DNA from: Colletes latitarsis
Lineage: Eukaryota; Arthropoda; Insecta; Hymenoptera; Colletidae
NCBI RefSeq assembly: GCF_051014445.1
Contig: NW_027488370.1
Coordinates: 5,766,001 to 5,830,000, forward strand
Length of the DNA: 64,000 bases
Direction of reading: 5' to 3'
Made by a program: the position numbers and the translations under genes. The notes beneath the pieces were generated by a model. It had not been told where the DNA came from, searched no databases, and saw nothing but the letters and a program-made list of their open reading frames with translations. Shown in pieces: positions 1 through 13,612 of this stretch (positions within the stretch are counted from its first letter, which is position 1; each line of letters starts with the position of its first letter).

Positions 1-1251
1 GTGGGACCACACTGAAGCAGTCATGTAAACCTGGATTCGATCAATATTTTAGAGAACAATTCATGTTAGGTCGAGGTTAGGTCTGGGATATGCTCTCATC
101 AGGCTCATTCTTTCGCATATTTCTCATACTTGATGGCTAGATCCTGGGCTTTTTCTGGATTGCATCACGTAGTAATGTAGTACCACACTGAAACAGTCAA
201 TGAGACCTGGTTTCCATCAATATTTTTGAGGACAACGCAAGTTAGGTCTAGGTAAGGCCTGAGATTTTCACTGATCAGACTCATACTTTCGCATTCTTCA
301 CATACTTGTTGAACGGATCCTGGGTTTTTTCTGGTTTTAATCACGTAGTTATGTAGTACCACACTGAAACATTCAATTAAACCTGGTCTTGATAAATATT
401 TTAGAGAATAACGCATGTTAGGTCTGGGTTAGGTCTAGGATTTGCCCTCATCAGGCTCATACTTTCGCATATTTCTCATACTTCATGGCTAGATCCTGTG
501 CTATTTCTGGATTGGATCACGTAGTAATGTGGTACTACACTGAAACAGTCAATTAAACCTGGTTTTGATCAATATTTTAGAGAATAATTCATGTTAGGTC
601 TAGGTTAGGTCAGGGATTTGCTCCCATCAGGCTCATTCTTTCGCATATTTCTCATACTTGATGGCTAGATCCTGGGCTTTTTCTGGATTGCATCACGTAG
701 TAATGAAGTACAACACTGAAACAGTCAATTAAACCTGGTTTCGATCAATATTTTAGAGAATAATTCATGTTAGGTCTAGGTTAGTTCTGGGATTTGCTCT
801 CATCAGGCTCATTCTTTCGCATATTTCTCATACTTGATGGCTAGATTCTGGCCTTTTTCTGGACTGCATTACGTAGTAATGAAGTACAACACTGAAACAG
901 TCAATTAAACCTGGTTTCCATCAATATTCTAGAGGACAACGCATGTTAGGTCTAGGTTAGGCCTGGGATTTGCCCTCATCAGAGTCATACTGTCGCAGTT
1001 TTAACATACTTGTTGAACGGATCCTGGGTTTTGTCTGGTTTGGATCACGTAGTAATGTGGGACCACACTGAAACAGTCAAGTAAACCTGTTTTCGATCAA
1101 TATTTTAGAGAATAATTCATGTTAGGTCTAAGTTAGGATTGGGATTTGCTCTCATCAGGCTCTTTCTTTCGCATATTTCTCATACATGTTGAACAGATCC
1201 TGGGTTTTTCTGGTTTGCATCACGTAGTAATGTGGGACCACACTGAAACAA

Positions 1252-2024
1252 TCAATTAAACCTGGTTTCGATCAATATTTTAGAGGATACCGCAAGTTAG
1301 GTCTGGGATAGGTTTGGGATTTGACCTCATCAGACTCATACTTTCGCACACTTCACATACTCCTTGAACAGATCCTGGGTTACTTTCTGGTTTGGATCAC
1401 ATAGTAATGTGGTACCACACTGAAACAGTCGATTAAACCAGGTTTCGATCTATATTTTAGAGGATAACGCATGTTAGGTCTAGGTTAGGCCTGGGATTTG
1501 CCCTCATCAGCATCATACTGTCGCAGTTTTAACATACTTGTTGAACGGATCCTGGGTTTTTTCTGGTTTGGTTCACGTAGTAATGTGGTACCACACTGAA
1601 ACAGTCAATTGAACCTGGTTTTGATCAATATTTTAGAGAATAATTCATGTTAGGTCTAGGATAGGTCTGGGATTTGCTCTCATCAGGCTCATTCTTTCGC
1701 ATATTTCTCATACATGTTGACAGATCCTGGGTTTTTTCGGGTTTGGATCACGTAGTAATGAAGTACAACACTGAAACAGTCAATTAAACCTGGTTTCGAT
1801 CAATATTTTAGAGGATACCGCAAGTTAGGTCTGGGATAGGTTTGGGATTTGACCTCATCAGACTCATACTTTCGCACACTTCACATACTCCTTGAACAGA
1901 TCCTGGGTTATTTTCTGGTTTGGATCACATAGTAATGTGGTACCACACTGAAACAGTCGATTAAACCAGGTTTCGATCCATATTTTAGAGGATAACGCAT
2001 GTTAGGTCTAGGTTAGGCCTGGGA
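1252..2024 (+). repeat. Three-monomer tandem duplication, offset 528
   Basis: The segment at about 1252-1496 recurs at about 1780-2024, an offset of 528 bp (3 x 176). Both copies carry the unusual GAGGATACCGCAAG, a GATAGGTTTGGGATTTGACC stretch and a class F core. They differ at GGTTACTTTC against GGTTATTTTC and at GATCTATATT against GATCCATATT. Within the intervening part, GTTGACAG at about 1717 is one base short of the usual GTTGAACAG. Confidence 0.78.
1408..1419. other. 12 bp perfect palindrome (example)
   Basis: TGTGGTACCACA is its own reverse complement and recurs at the same monomer position in many units. Other units carry broken forms: GTGGGACCAC, GTGGCACCAC, GTAGTACCAC or GAAGTACAAC. 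A dyad at a fixed position in a satellite can be a protein site or a short hairpin, but neither is shown here. Confidence 0.8.
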
Positions 2025-4984
2025 TTTTCACCCATCAGACTCATACTTTCGCATTCTTCACATACTTGTTGAACGGATCCTGGGTTTTTACGGGTTTGGA
2101 TCACGTAGTAATGTGGTACCACACTGAAACAGTCGATTAAACCTGGTTTCGATCAATATTTTAGAGGATAACGCAAGTTAGGTCTGGGATAGGTCTGGGA
2201 TTTGCCCTCATCAGGCTCATACTTTCGCATATTTCTCATACTTCATGGCTAGATCCTGGGCTGTTTCTGGATTGTATCACGTAGTAATGTGGTACCACGC
2301 TGAAACAGTCGATTAAACCTGGTTTCGATCAATATTTTAGAGGATAACGCAAGTTAAGTCTGGGATAGATCTGGGATTTGACCTCATCAGACTCATACTT
2401 TCGCATATTTCTCATACTTCATGGCTAGATCCTGGGCTATTTCTGGATTGGATCACGTAGTAACGTGGTACCACAGTGAAACAGTCAATTAAACCTGGTT
2501 TTGATCAATATTTTAGAGAATAATTCATGTTAGGTCTAGGTTAGGTCAGGGATTTGCTCTCATCAGGCTCATTCTTTCGCATATTTCTCATACTTGATGG
2601 CTAGATCCTGGGCTTTTTCTGGATTGCATCACGTAGTAATGAAGTACAACACTGAAACAGTCAACTAAACCTGGTTTCGATCAATATTTTAGAGAATAAT
2701 TCATGTTAGGTCTAGGTTAGGTCTGGGATTTGCTCTCATCAGGCTCATTTTTTCGCATATTTCTCATACTTGATGGCTAGATCCTGGGCTTTTTCTGGAT
2801 TGCATCACGTAGTGAAGTGGTACCACACTGAAACAGTCAATGAAACCTGGTTTCCATCACTATTTTAGAGGACAACGCATGTTAGGTCTAGGTTAGGCCT
2901 GGGATTTGCCCTCATCAGGGTCATACTGTCGCAGTTTTAGCATACTTGTTGAACGGATCCTGGGTTTTTTCTGGTTTGGTTCACGTAGTAATGTGGTACC
3001 ACACTGAAACATTCAATTAAACCTGGTCTTGATAAATATTTTAGAGGATAACGCATGTTAGGTTTGGGTTGGGTCTAGGATTTGCCCTCATCAGGCTCAT
3101 ACTTTCGCATATTTCTCATACTCCATGGCTAGATCCTGGGCTATTTCTGGATTGGATCACGTAGTAATGTGGTACTACACTGAAACAGTCAATTAAACCT
3201 GGTTTTGATCAATATTTTAGAGAATAATTCATGTTAGGTCTAGGTTAGGTCAGGGATTTGCTCCCATCAGGCTCATTCTTTCGCATATTTCTCATACTTG
3301 ATGGCTAGATCCTGGGCTGTTTCTGGATTGTATCAGGTAGTAAAGTGGTACCACACTGAAACATTCAATGAAACCTGGTCTGGATAAATATTATAGAGGA
3401 TAATGCATCTTAGGTCTGGGTTAGGTCTAAGATTTGCCCTCATCAGGCTCACAGTTTAGCGTTTTTCACATACTTCTTGAACAGATCCTGGGCTTTCTCT
3501 GGTTTGGATCACGAAGTAGTGTGGTACCACACTGAAACAGTCCATTAAACCTGGTCTGGATAAATATTTTAGAGGATAACGCATCTTAGGTCTGGGTTAG
3601 GTCTAAGATTTGCCCTCATCAGGCTCACAGTTTAGCGTTTTTCACATACTTGTTGAACAGATCCTGGGTTTTTTCTGGTTTGGATCACGAAGTAGTGTGG
3701 TACCACACTGGAACAGTCAATTAAACCTGGTTTCGCTCAATATTTTAGAGGAGAACGCATGTTAGGTCTAGGTTAGGTCCGGGATTTGCTCTCATCAGGC
3801 TCATTCTTTCGGATATTTCTCATACTTGATGGCTAGATCCTGGGCATTTTCTGGATTGCATCACGTAGTAATGTAGTACCACAATGAAACAGTCAATGAA
3901 ACCTGGTTTCCATCAATATTTTAGAGGACAACGCAAGTTAGGTCTAGGTAAGGCCTGAGATTTTCACTGATCAGACCCATACTTTCGCATTCTTCACATA
4001 CGTGTTGAACGGATCCTGGGTTTTTTCTGGTTTTGATCACGTAGTAATGTGGTACCACACTGAAACATTCAATTAAACCTGGTCTTGATAAATATTTTAG
4101 AGAATAACGCATGTTTGGTCTAGGTTAGGTCAGGGATTTGCTCCCATCAGGCTCATTCTTTCGCATATTTCTCATACTTGATGGCTAGATCCTGGGCTTT
4201 TTCTGGATTGCATCACGTAGTAATGTAGTACAACACTGAAACAGTCAATTAAACAAGGTTTCGATCAATATTTTAGAGAGTAATTCATGTCAGGTCTAGG
4301 TTAGGTCTGGGATTTGCTCTCATCAGGTACACTCTTTCGCATATTTCTCATACTTGATGGCTAGATCCTGGGCTTTTTCTGGATTGCATCACGTAGTAAT
4401 GAAGTACAACACAGAAACAGTCAATTAAACCTGGTTTCCATCAATATTCTAGAGGACAACCCATGTTAGGTCTAGGTTAGGCCTGGGATTTGCCCTCATC
4501 AGCATCATACTGTCGCAGTTTTAACATACTTGTTGAACGGATCCTGGGTTTTTTCTGGTTTGGTTCACGTAGTAATGTGGTACCACACTGAAACATTCAA
4601 TTAAACCTGGTCTTGGTAAATATTTTAGAGGATAACGCATGTTAGGTTTGGGTTAGGTCTAGGATTTGCCCTCATCAGGCTCATACTTTCGCATATTTCT
4701 CATACTTCATGGCTAGATCCTGGGCTGTTTCTGGATTGTATCACGTAGTAATGTGGCACCACGCTGAAACAGTCGATTACACCTGGTTTCGATCAATATT
4801 TTAGAGGATAACGCAAGTTGAGTCTGGGATAGGTCTGGGATTTGACCTCATCAGACTCATACTTTCGCGTTTTTCACATACTTGTTGAACAGATCCTGGG
4901 TTTTTACTGGTTTGGATCACGCAGTAATGTGGGACCACACTGAAACAGTCAAGTAAACCTGGTTTCGATCAATATTTTAGAGAA

Positions 4985-5005
4985 TAATTCATGTTAGGTC
5001 TGGGA
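4985..5005 (+). other. 11 bp deletion monomer, first copy
   Basis: ATTCATG is followed by a single TTAGGTCTGGG instead of TTAGGTCTAGG plus TTAGGTCTGGG, so the monomer is 165 bp. The deleted length equals one copy of the internal 11 bp direct repeat, which fits slippage or recombination between the two. The flanking class is A with CATACATGTTGAACAG. Confidence 0.85.
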
Positions 5006-6909
5006 TTTGCTCTCATCAGGCTCATTCTTTCGCATATTTCTCATACATGTTGAACAGATCCTGGGTTTTTTCTGGTTTGGATCACGTAGTAATGTCGGAC
5101 CACACTGAAACAATCAATTAAACCTGATCTTCATAAATATTTTAGAGGATAACACATGTTAGGTCTGGGTTAGGTCTAGGATTTGCCTTCATCAGGCTCA
5201 TACTTTCGCATACTTCTCATACTTCATGGCTAGATCCTGGGCTTTTTCTGGATTGCATGACGTAGTAAAGTGGTACCACACTGAAACATTCAATGAAACC
5301 TGGTTTCGATCAATATTTTAGGGGATAACGCATGTTAGGTCTAGGTTAGGTCAGGGATTTGCTCTCATCAGGCTCATTCTTTCGCATATTTCTCATACTT
5401 GATGGCTAGATCCTGGGCTTTTTCTGGATTGCATCACGTAGTAATGAAGTGCAACACTGAAACAGTCAATTAAAACTGGTTTCCATCAATATTCTAGCGG
5501 ACAACGCATGTTAGGTCTAGGTTAGGCCTGGGATTTGCCCTCATCAGAGTCATACTGTCGCAGTTTTAACATACTTGTTGAACGGATCCTGGGTTTTTTC
5601 TGGTTTGGTTCACGTAGTAATGTGGTACCACACTGAAACATTCAATTAAACCTTTTCATGATAAATATTTTAGAGGATAACGCATGTTAGGTTTGGGTTA
5701 GGTCAGGGATTTGCTCCCATCAGGCTCATTCTTTCGCATATTTCTCATACTTGATGGCTAGATCCTGGGCTTTTTCAGGATTGCATCACGTAGTAATGTA
5801 GTACCACAATGAAACAGTCAATGAAACCTGGTTTCCATCAATATTTTAGAGGACAACGCAAGTTAGGTCTAGGTAAGGCCTGAGATTTTCACTGATCAGA
5901 CTCATACTTTCGCATTCTTCACATACGTGTTGAACGGATCCTGGGTTTTTTCTGGTTTTATTCACGTAGTAATGTGGTACCACACTGAAACATTCAATTA
6001 AACCTGGTCTTGATAAATATTTTAGAGAATAACGCATGTTTGGTCTAGGTTAGGTCAGGGATTTGCTCCCATCAGGCTCATTCTTTCGCATATTTCTCAT
6101 ACTTGATGGCTAGATCCTGGGCTTTTTCTGGATTGCATCACGTAGTAATGTAGTACAACACTGAAACAGTCAATTAAACAAGGTTTCGATCAATATTTTA
6201 GAGAATAATTCATGTTAGGTCTAGGTTAGGTCTGGGATTTGCTCTCATCAGGTTCATTCTTTCGCATATTTCTCATACTTGATGGCTAGATCCTGGGCTT
6301 TTTCTGGATTGCATCACGTAGTAATGAAGTACAACACTGAAACAGTCAATTAAACCTGGTTTCCATCAATATTCTAGAGGACAACCCATGTTAGGTCTAG
6401 GTTAGGCCTGGGATTTGCCCTCATCAGCATCATACTGTCGCAGTTTTAACATACTTGTTGAACGGATCCTGGGTTTTTTCTGGTTTGGTTCACGTAGTAA
6501 TGTGGTACCACACTGAAACATTCAATTAAACCTGGTCTTGATAAATATTTTAGAGGATAACGCATGTTAGGTTTGGGTTAGGTCTAAGATTTGCCCTCAT
6601 CAGGCTCATACTTTCGCATATTTCTCATACTTCATGGCTAGATCCTGGGCTGTTTCTGGATTGTATCACGTAGTAATGTGGCACCACGCTGAAACAGTCG
6701 ATTAAACCTGGTTTCGATCAATATTTTAGAGGATAACGCAAGTTAAGTCTGGGATGGGTCTGGGACTTGACCTCATCAGACTCATACTTTCGCGTTTTTC
6801 ACATACTTGTTGAACAGATCCTGGGTTTTTACTGGTTTGGATCACGTAGTAATGTGGGACCACACTGAAACAGTCAAGTAAACCTGGTTTCGATCAATAT
6901 TTGAGAGAA

Positions 6910-6930
6910 TAATTCATGTTAGGTCTGGGA
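6910..6930 (+). other. 11 bp deletion monomer, second copy
   Basis: The same single TTAGGTCTGGG structure, exactly 1925 bp after the first. Because it lies inside the 1925 bp offset repeat, it was most likely copied with the block rather than arising twice. I saw no third example in the window. Confidence 0.85.
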
Positions 6931-7082
6931 TTTGCTCTCATCAGGCTCATTCTTTCGCATATTTCTCATACATGTTGAACAGATCCTGGGTTTTTTCTGG
7001 TTTGGATCACGTAGTAATGTCGGACCACACTGAAACAATCAATTAAACCTGATCTTGATAAATATTTTAGAGGATAACACAT

Positions 7083-7790
7083 GTTAGGTCTGGGTTAGGT
7101 CTAGGATTTGCCCTCATCAGGCTCATACTTTCGCATATTTCTCATACTTCATGGCTAGATCCTGGGCTGTTTCTGGATTGGATCACGTAGTAATGTGGTA
7201 CCACGCTGAAACAGTCAATTAAACCTGGTTTCGATCAATATTTTAGAGGAAAACGCAAGTTAGGTCTGGGATAGGTCTAGGATTTACCCTCATCAGGCTC
7301 TTACTTTCGCATATTTCTCATACTTCATGGCTAGATCCTGGGCTATTTCTGGATTGGATCACGTAGTAAAGTGGTACCACACTGAAACATTCAATGAAAC
7401 CTGGTCTGGATAAATATTTTAGAGGATAACGCATCTTATGTCTGGGTTAGGTCTAGGATTTGCCCTCATCAGGCTCATACTTTCGCATATTTCTCATACT
7501 TCATGGCTAGATCCTGGGCTGTTTCTGGATTGGATCACGTAGTAATGTGGTACCACGCTGAAACAGTCAATTAAACCTGGTTTCGATCAATATTTTAGAG
7601 GAAAACGCAAGTTAGGTCTGGGATAGGTCTAGGATTTACCCTCATCAGGCTCTTACTTTCGCATATTTCTCATACTTCATGGCTAGATCCTGGGCTGTTT
7701 CTGGATTGGATCACGTAGTAATGTGGTACCACGCTGAAACAGTCAATTAAACCTGGTTTCGATCAATATTTTAGGGGATAACGCATGTTA
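7083..7790 (+). repeat. Tandem dimer duplication, offset 352
   Basis: Two successive two-monomer units are near-identical at an offset of 352 bp. Both carry AGAGGAAAACGCAAG (the AAAAC at 7250 and 7602) and the rare GGATTTACCCTCATCAGGC with CTCTTACTTTCGC. The junction unit has GCATCTTATGTCTGGG. This is a clean example of local two-monomer amplification. Confidence 0.78.
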
Positions 7791-8600
7791 GGTCTAGGTT
7801 AGGCCTGGGATTTTCACTCATCAGACTCATACTTTCGCATTCTTCACATACTTGTTGAACGGATCCTGGGTTTTTTCTGGTTTGGATCACGTAGTAATGT
7901 GGGACCACACTGAAACATTCAATGAAACCTGGTCTGGATAAATATTTTAGAGGATAACGCATCTTAGGTCTGGGTTAGGTCTAAGATTTGCCCTCATCAG
8001 GCTCACAGTTTAGCGTTTTTCACGTACTTGTTGAACAGATCCTGGGTTTTTTCTGGCTTGGATAACGAAGTAGTGTGGTACCACACTGAAACAGTCCATT
8101 GAACCTGGTTTCGCTCAATATTTTAGAGGATAACGCATGTTAGGTCTAGGTTAGGTCTGCGATTTGCTCTCATCAGGCTCATTCTATCGCATATTTCTCA
8201 TACTTGATGGCTAGATCCTGGGCTTTTTCTGGATTGCATCACGTAGTATTGTAGTACCACACTGAAACTGTCAATGAAACCTGGTTTCCATCAATATTTT
8301 AGAGGACAACGCAAGTTAGGTCTAGGTAAGGCCTGAGATTTTCACTGATCAGACTCATACTTTCGCATTCTTCACATACTTGTTGAACGGATCCTGGGTT
8401 TTTTCTGGTTTTGATCACGTAGTAATGAGGTACCACAAGGAAACATTCAATTAAACCTGGTCTTGATAAAAATTTTACAGAATAACGCATGTTAGGTCTG
8501 GGTTAGTTCTAGGAAATGCCCTTATCAGGCTCTTACTTTCGCATATTTCTCATACTTCATGGCTAGATCCTGGGCTATTTCTGGATTGGATCACGTAGTA
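7771..8600 (+). repeat. Block shared with 17.1-18.1 kb
   Basis: The segment begins at TTAGGGGATAACGC and continues through CGTACTTGTTGAACAG, the rare GGCTTGGATAACGAAGT and AAAAATTTTACAGAATAACGC. The same series occurs from 17101. The offset is 9330 bp at the left and 9506 bp at the right, a difference of exactly 176, so one copy has gained or lost a single class D monomer. Minor substitutions are present, for example AGTTCTAGGAAATGCCC in this copy. Confidence 0.75.
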
Positions 8601-9540
8601 ATGTGGTACCACACTGAAACTGACTATTAAACCTGGTTTTGATCAATATTTTAGAGAATAATTCATGTTAGGTCTTGGTTAGGTCAGGGATTTGCTCTGT
8701 CAGGCTCATTCTTTCGCATATTTCTCATACTTGATGGCTAAATCCTGGGCTTTTTCTGGATTGCATCACGTAGTAATGAAGTACAACACTGAAACAGTTA
8801 ATTAAACCTGGTTTCGATCAATATTTTAGAGAATAATTCATGTTAGGTCTAGGTTAGGCCTGGGATTTGCTCTCATCAGGCTCATTCTTTCGCATATTAC
8901 TCATACTTGATGGCTAGGTCCTGGGCTATTTCTGGATTGCAACACGTAGCAATGAAGTACAACACTGAAACAGTCAATTAAACCTGGTTTCCATCAATAT
9001 TTTAGAGGACAACGCATGTTAGGTCTAGGTTAGGCCTGGGATTTGCCCTCATCAGGCTCATACTGTCGCAGTTTTAACATACTTGTTGAACGGATACTGG
9101 GTTTTTTCTGGTTTGGATCACGTAGTATTGTGGGACCACACTGAAGCAGTCAAGTAAACCTGGTTTCGATCATTATTTTAGAGAATAATTCATGTTAGGT
9201 CTGGGTTAGGTCTGGGATTTGCTCTCATCAGGCTCATACTTTCGCATATTTCTCATACTTCATGGCTAGATCCTGGGCTTTTTCTGGATTGCATCACGTA
9301 GTAATGAAGTACAACACTGAAACAGTCAATTAAACCTGGTTTCGATCAATATTTTAGAGAATAATTCATGTTAGGTCTAGGTTAGGTCTGGGACTTGCTC
9401 TCGTCAGGCTCATTCTTTCGCATATTTCTCATGCTTGATGGCTAGATCCTGGGCTTTTTCTGGATTGCATCACGTAGTAATGAAGTACAACACTGAAACA
9501 GTCAATTAAACCTGGTTTCGATCAATATTTTAGAGGATAA

Positions 9541-12500
9541 CGCAAGTTATGTCTGGGATAGGTCTAGGATTTGCCCTCATCAGGCTGTTACTTTCGCATA
9601 TTTCTCATACTTCATGGCTAGATCCTGGGCTATTTCTGGATTGGATCACGTAGTAAAGTGGTACCACACTGAAACATTCAATGAAACCTGGTCTTGATAA
9701 ATATTTTAGAGAATAACGCATGTTAGGTCTGGGTAAGGTCTAGGATTTGCCCTCATCAGGCTCATACTTTCGTATATTTCTCATACTTCATGGCTAGATC
9801 CTGGGCTATTTCTGGATTGGATCACGTAGTAATGTGGTACAACACTGAAACAGTCAATTAAACCTGGTTTTGATCAATATTTTAGAGAATAATTCATGTT
9901 AGGTCTAGGTTAGTTCAGGGATTTGCTCCCATCAGGCTCATTCTTTCGCATATTTCTCATACTTGATAGCTAGATCCTGGGCTTTTTCTGGATTGCATCA
10001 CGTAGTAATGAAGTACAACACTGAAACAGTCAATTAAACCTGGTTTCGATCAATATTTTAGAGAATAATTCATGTTAGGTCTAGGTTAGGTCTGGGATTT
10101 GCTCTCGTCAGGCTCATTCTTTCGCATATTTCTCATGCTTGATGGCTAGATCCTGGGCTTTTTCTGGATTGCATCACGTAGTAATGAAGTACAACACTGA
10201 AACAGTCAATTAAACCTGGTTTCCATCAATATTCTAGAGGACAACGCATGTTAGGTCTAGGTTAGGCCTGGGATTTGCCCTCATCAGAGTCATACTGTCG
10301 CAGTTTTAACATACTTGTTGAACGGATCCTGGGTTTTTTCTGGTTTGGTTCACGTAGTAATGTAGTACGACACTGAAACATTCAATTAAACCTTTTCTTG
10401 ATAAATATTTTAGAGGATAACGCATGTTAGGTTTGGGTTAGGTCTGAGGTTTGGCCCTCATCAGGCTCATACTTTCGCATATTTCTCATACTTCATGGCT
10501 AGATCCTGGGCTGTTTCTGGATTGTATCAGGTAGTAAAGTGGTACCACACTGAAACATTCAATGAAACCTGGTCTGGACAAATATTTTAGAGGATAACGC
10601 ATCTTAGGTCTGGGTTAGGTCTAAGATTTGCCCTCATCAGGCTCACAGTTTAGCGTTTTTCACATACTTCTTCAACAGATCCTGGGCTTTCTCTGGTTTG
10701 GATCACGAAGTTGTGTGGTACCACACTGAAACAGTCCATTAAACCTGGTTTCGCTCAATATTTTAGAGGATAACGCATGTTAGGTCTAGGTTAGGTCTGG
10801 GATTTGCTCTCATCAGGCTCATTCCTTCGCATATTTCTCATACTTGATGGCTAGATCCTGGGTTTTTTCTGGATTGTATCACGTAGTAATGTGGCACCAC
10901 GCTGAAACAGTCGATTAAACCTGGTTTCGATCAATATTTTATAGGATAACGCAAGGTAAGTCTGGGATAGGTCTGGGATTTGACCTCATCAGACTCATAC
11001 TTTCGCGTTTTTCACATACTTGTTGAACAGATCCTGGGTTTTTTCTGGTTTGGATCACGTAGTAATGTGGGACCACACTGAAACAGTCAAGTAAACCTGG
11101 TTTCGATCAATATTTTAGAGAATAATTCATGTTAGGTCTAAGTTAGGTCAGGGATTTGCTCTCATCAGGCTCATTCTTTCGCATATTTCTTATACATGTT
11201 GAACAGATCCTGGGTTTTTTCTGGTTTGGATCACGTAGTAATGTGGGACCACACTGAAACAATCAATTAAACCTGATCTTGATAAATATTTTAGAGCATA
11301 ACGCATGTTAGGTCTGGGTTAGGTCTAGGATTTGCCCTCATCAGGCTCATACTTTCGCATATTTCTCATACTTCATGGCTAGATCCTGGGATGTTTCTGG
11401 ATTGGATCACGTAGTAATGTAGTACCACGCTGAAACAGTCAATTAAACCTGGTTTCGATCAATATTTTAGAGGATAACGCAAGTTAGGTCTGGGATAGGT
11501 CTAGGATTTGCCCTCATCAGGCTCTTAGTTTCGCATATTTCCCATACTTCATGGCTAGATCCTGGGCTATTTCTGGATTGGATCACGTAGTAAAGTGGTA
11601 CCACACTGAAACATTCAATGAAACCTGGTCTGGATAAATATTTTAGAGGATAACGCATCTTATGTCTGGGTTAGGTCTAAGATTTGCCCTCATCAGGCTC
11701 ACAGATTAGCGTTTTTCACATACTAGTTGAACAGATCCTGGGCTTTTTCTGGTTTGGATCACGAAGTAGTGTGGTACGTCACTGAAACAGTCCATTAAAC
11801 CTGGTTTCGCTCAATATTTTAGAGGATAACGCATGTTAGGTCTAGGTTAGGTCTGGGATTTTCACTCATCGGACTCATACTTTCGCTTTCTTCACATTCT
11901 TGTTGAACGGATCCTGGGTTTTTTCTGGTTTGGATCACGTAGTAATGTGGGTCCACACTGAAACAGTCAATTAAACCTGGTTTCGATCAATATTTTAGAG
12001 AATAATTCATGCTAGGTCTAGGTTAGGTCTGGGATTTGCTCTCATCAGGCTCATTCTTTCGCATATTTCTCATACTTGATGGCTACATCCTGGGCTTTTT
12101 CAGGATTGCATCACGTAGAAATGAAGTACAACACTGAAACAGTCAATTAAACCTGGTTTCCATCAATATCTTAGAGGACAACGCAAGTTAGGTCTGGGAT
12201 ATGTCTGGGATTTGCCCTCATCAGGCTCATACTTTCGCGTTTTTCACATACTTGTTGAACAGATCCTGGGTTTTTTCTGGTTTGGATCACGTAGCAGTGT
12301 GGTACCACGCTGAAACAGTCCATTAAACCTGGTTTGGATCAATATTTTAGAGGATAGCGCAAGTTATGTCTGGGATAGGTCTAGGATTTGCCCTCATCAG
12401 GCTGCTACTTTCGCATATTTCTCATACTTCATGGCTAGATCCTGGGCTATTTCTGGATTGGATCACGTAGTAAAGTGGTACCACACTGAAACATTCAATG

Positions 12501-13612
12501 AAACCTGGTCTTGATAAATATTTTAGAGAATGACGCATGTTAGGTCTGGGTAAGGTCTAGGATTTGCCCTCATCAGGCTCATACTTTCGTATATTTCTCA
12601 TACTTCATGGCTAGATCCTGGGCTATTTCTGGATTGGATCACGTAGTAATGTGGTACTACACTCAAACAGTCAATTAAACCTGGTTTTGATCAATATTTT
12701 AGAGAATAATTCATGTTAGGTCTAGGTTAGGTCAGGGATTTGCTCCCATCAGGCTCATTCTTTCGCATATTTCTCATACTTGATGGCTAGATCCTGGGCT
12801 TTTTCTGGATTGCATCACGTAGTAATGAAGTACAACACTGAAACAGTCAATTAAACCTGGTTTCGATCAATATTTTAGAGAATAATTCATGTTAGGTCTA
12901 GGTTAGGTCTGGGATTTGCTCTCGTCAGGCTCATTCTTTCGCATGTTTCTCATACTTGATGGCTAGATCCTGGGCTTTTTCTGGATTGCATCACGTAGTA
13001 ATGAAGTACAACACTGAAACAGTCAATTAAACCTGGTGTCCATCAATATTCTAGAGGACAACGCATGTTAGGTCTAGGTTAGGCCTGGGATTTGCCCTCA
13101 TCAGAGTCATACTGTCGCAGTTTTAACATACTTGTTGAACGGATCCTGGGTTTTTTCTGGTTTGGTTCACGTAGTAATGTAGTACGACACTGAAACATTC
13201 AATTAAACCTTTTCTTGATAAATATTTTAGAGGATAACGCATGTTAGGTTTGGGTTAGGTCTGAGGTTTGGCCCTCATCAGGCTCATACTTTCGCATATT
13301 TCTCATACTTCATGGCTAGATCCTGGGCTGTTTCTGGATTGTATCAGGTAGTAAAGTGGTACCACACTGAAACATTCAATGAAACCTGGTCTGGACAAAT
13401 ATTTTAGAGGATAACGCATCTTAGGTCTGGGTTAGGTCTAAGATTTGCCCTCATCAGGCTCACAGTTTAGCGTTTTTCACATACTTCTTGAACAGATCCT
13501 GGGCTTTCCCTGGTTTGGATCACGAAGTTGTGTGGTACCACACTGAAACAGTCCATTAAACCTGGTTTCGCTCAATATTTTAGAGGATAACGCATGTTAG
13601 GTCTAGGTTAGG
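9541..13612 (+). repeat. 16-monomer spaced repeat pair, offset 2817
   Basis: Positions 9541-10795 match 12358-13612 at an offset of 2817 bp (16 x 176 + 1). Diagnostic shared marks are AAGTTATGTCTGGG with AGGCTGTTACTTTCGC (AGGCTGCTACTTTCGC in the second copy), TTTCGTATATTTC, GTAGTACGACACTG, AAACCTTTTCTTGATAAAT and GGTCTGAGGTTTGGCCC. The match ends where the first copy continues TTAGGTCTGGGATTTGCTC and the second TTAGGCCTGGGATTTTCAC. A third relative lies at 20.5-21.7 kb. Confidence 0.8.

Larger units (their letters stand above)
320..3320 (+). repeat. 15-monomer spaced repeat pair, offset 2640
   Basis: Roughly 320-680 matches 2960-3320 at an offset of exactly 2640 bp (15 x 176). Shared marks are a CATTCAATTAAACCTGGTCT unit followed by a unit with GGTACTACACTG and TTAGGTCAGGGATTTGC. 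Small differences include CCTGTGCTATTTC against CCTGGGCTATTTC and AGAGAATAACGC against AGAGGATAACGC. The span between the two copies holds mixed A, B, C, E, F and G monomers. A 2640 bp offset is seen again at 16-19 kb. Confidence 0.75.
3780..7165 (+). repeat. 11-monomer offset repeat, 1925 bp
   Basis: About 3780-5240 matches about 5705-7165 at an offset of 1925 bp, which is 11 x 176 minus 11. The missing 11 bp is a visible deletion carried by both copies (near 4991 and 6916). Shared rare states include GTACCACAATGAAACAG, TTCACATACGTGTTG, CAATTAAACAAGG, GACAACCCATG and TGTCGGACCACAC. Several substitutions separate the copies, such as GGGCATTTTC against GGGCTTTTTC. The roughly 465 bp between the copies is not shared in register. 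Confidence 0.82.

Noticed and set aside
165..416. Longest single-monomer variant frame (83 codons, minus strand)
   Set aside because: It is the same frame as the 63-codon ones, extended 20 codons only because a local substitution removed the usual stop.
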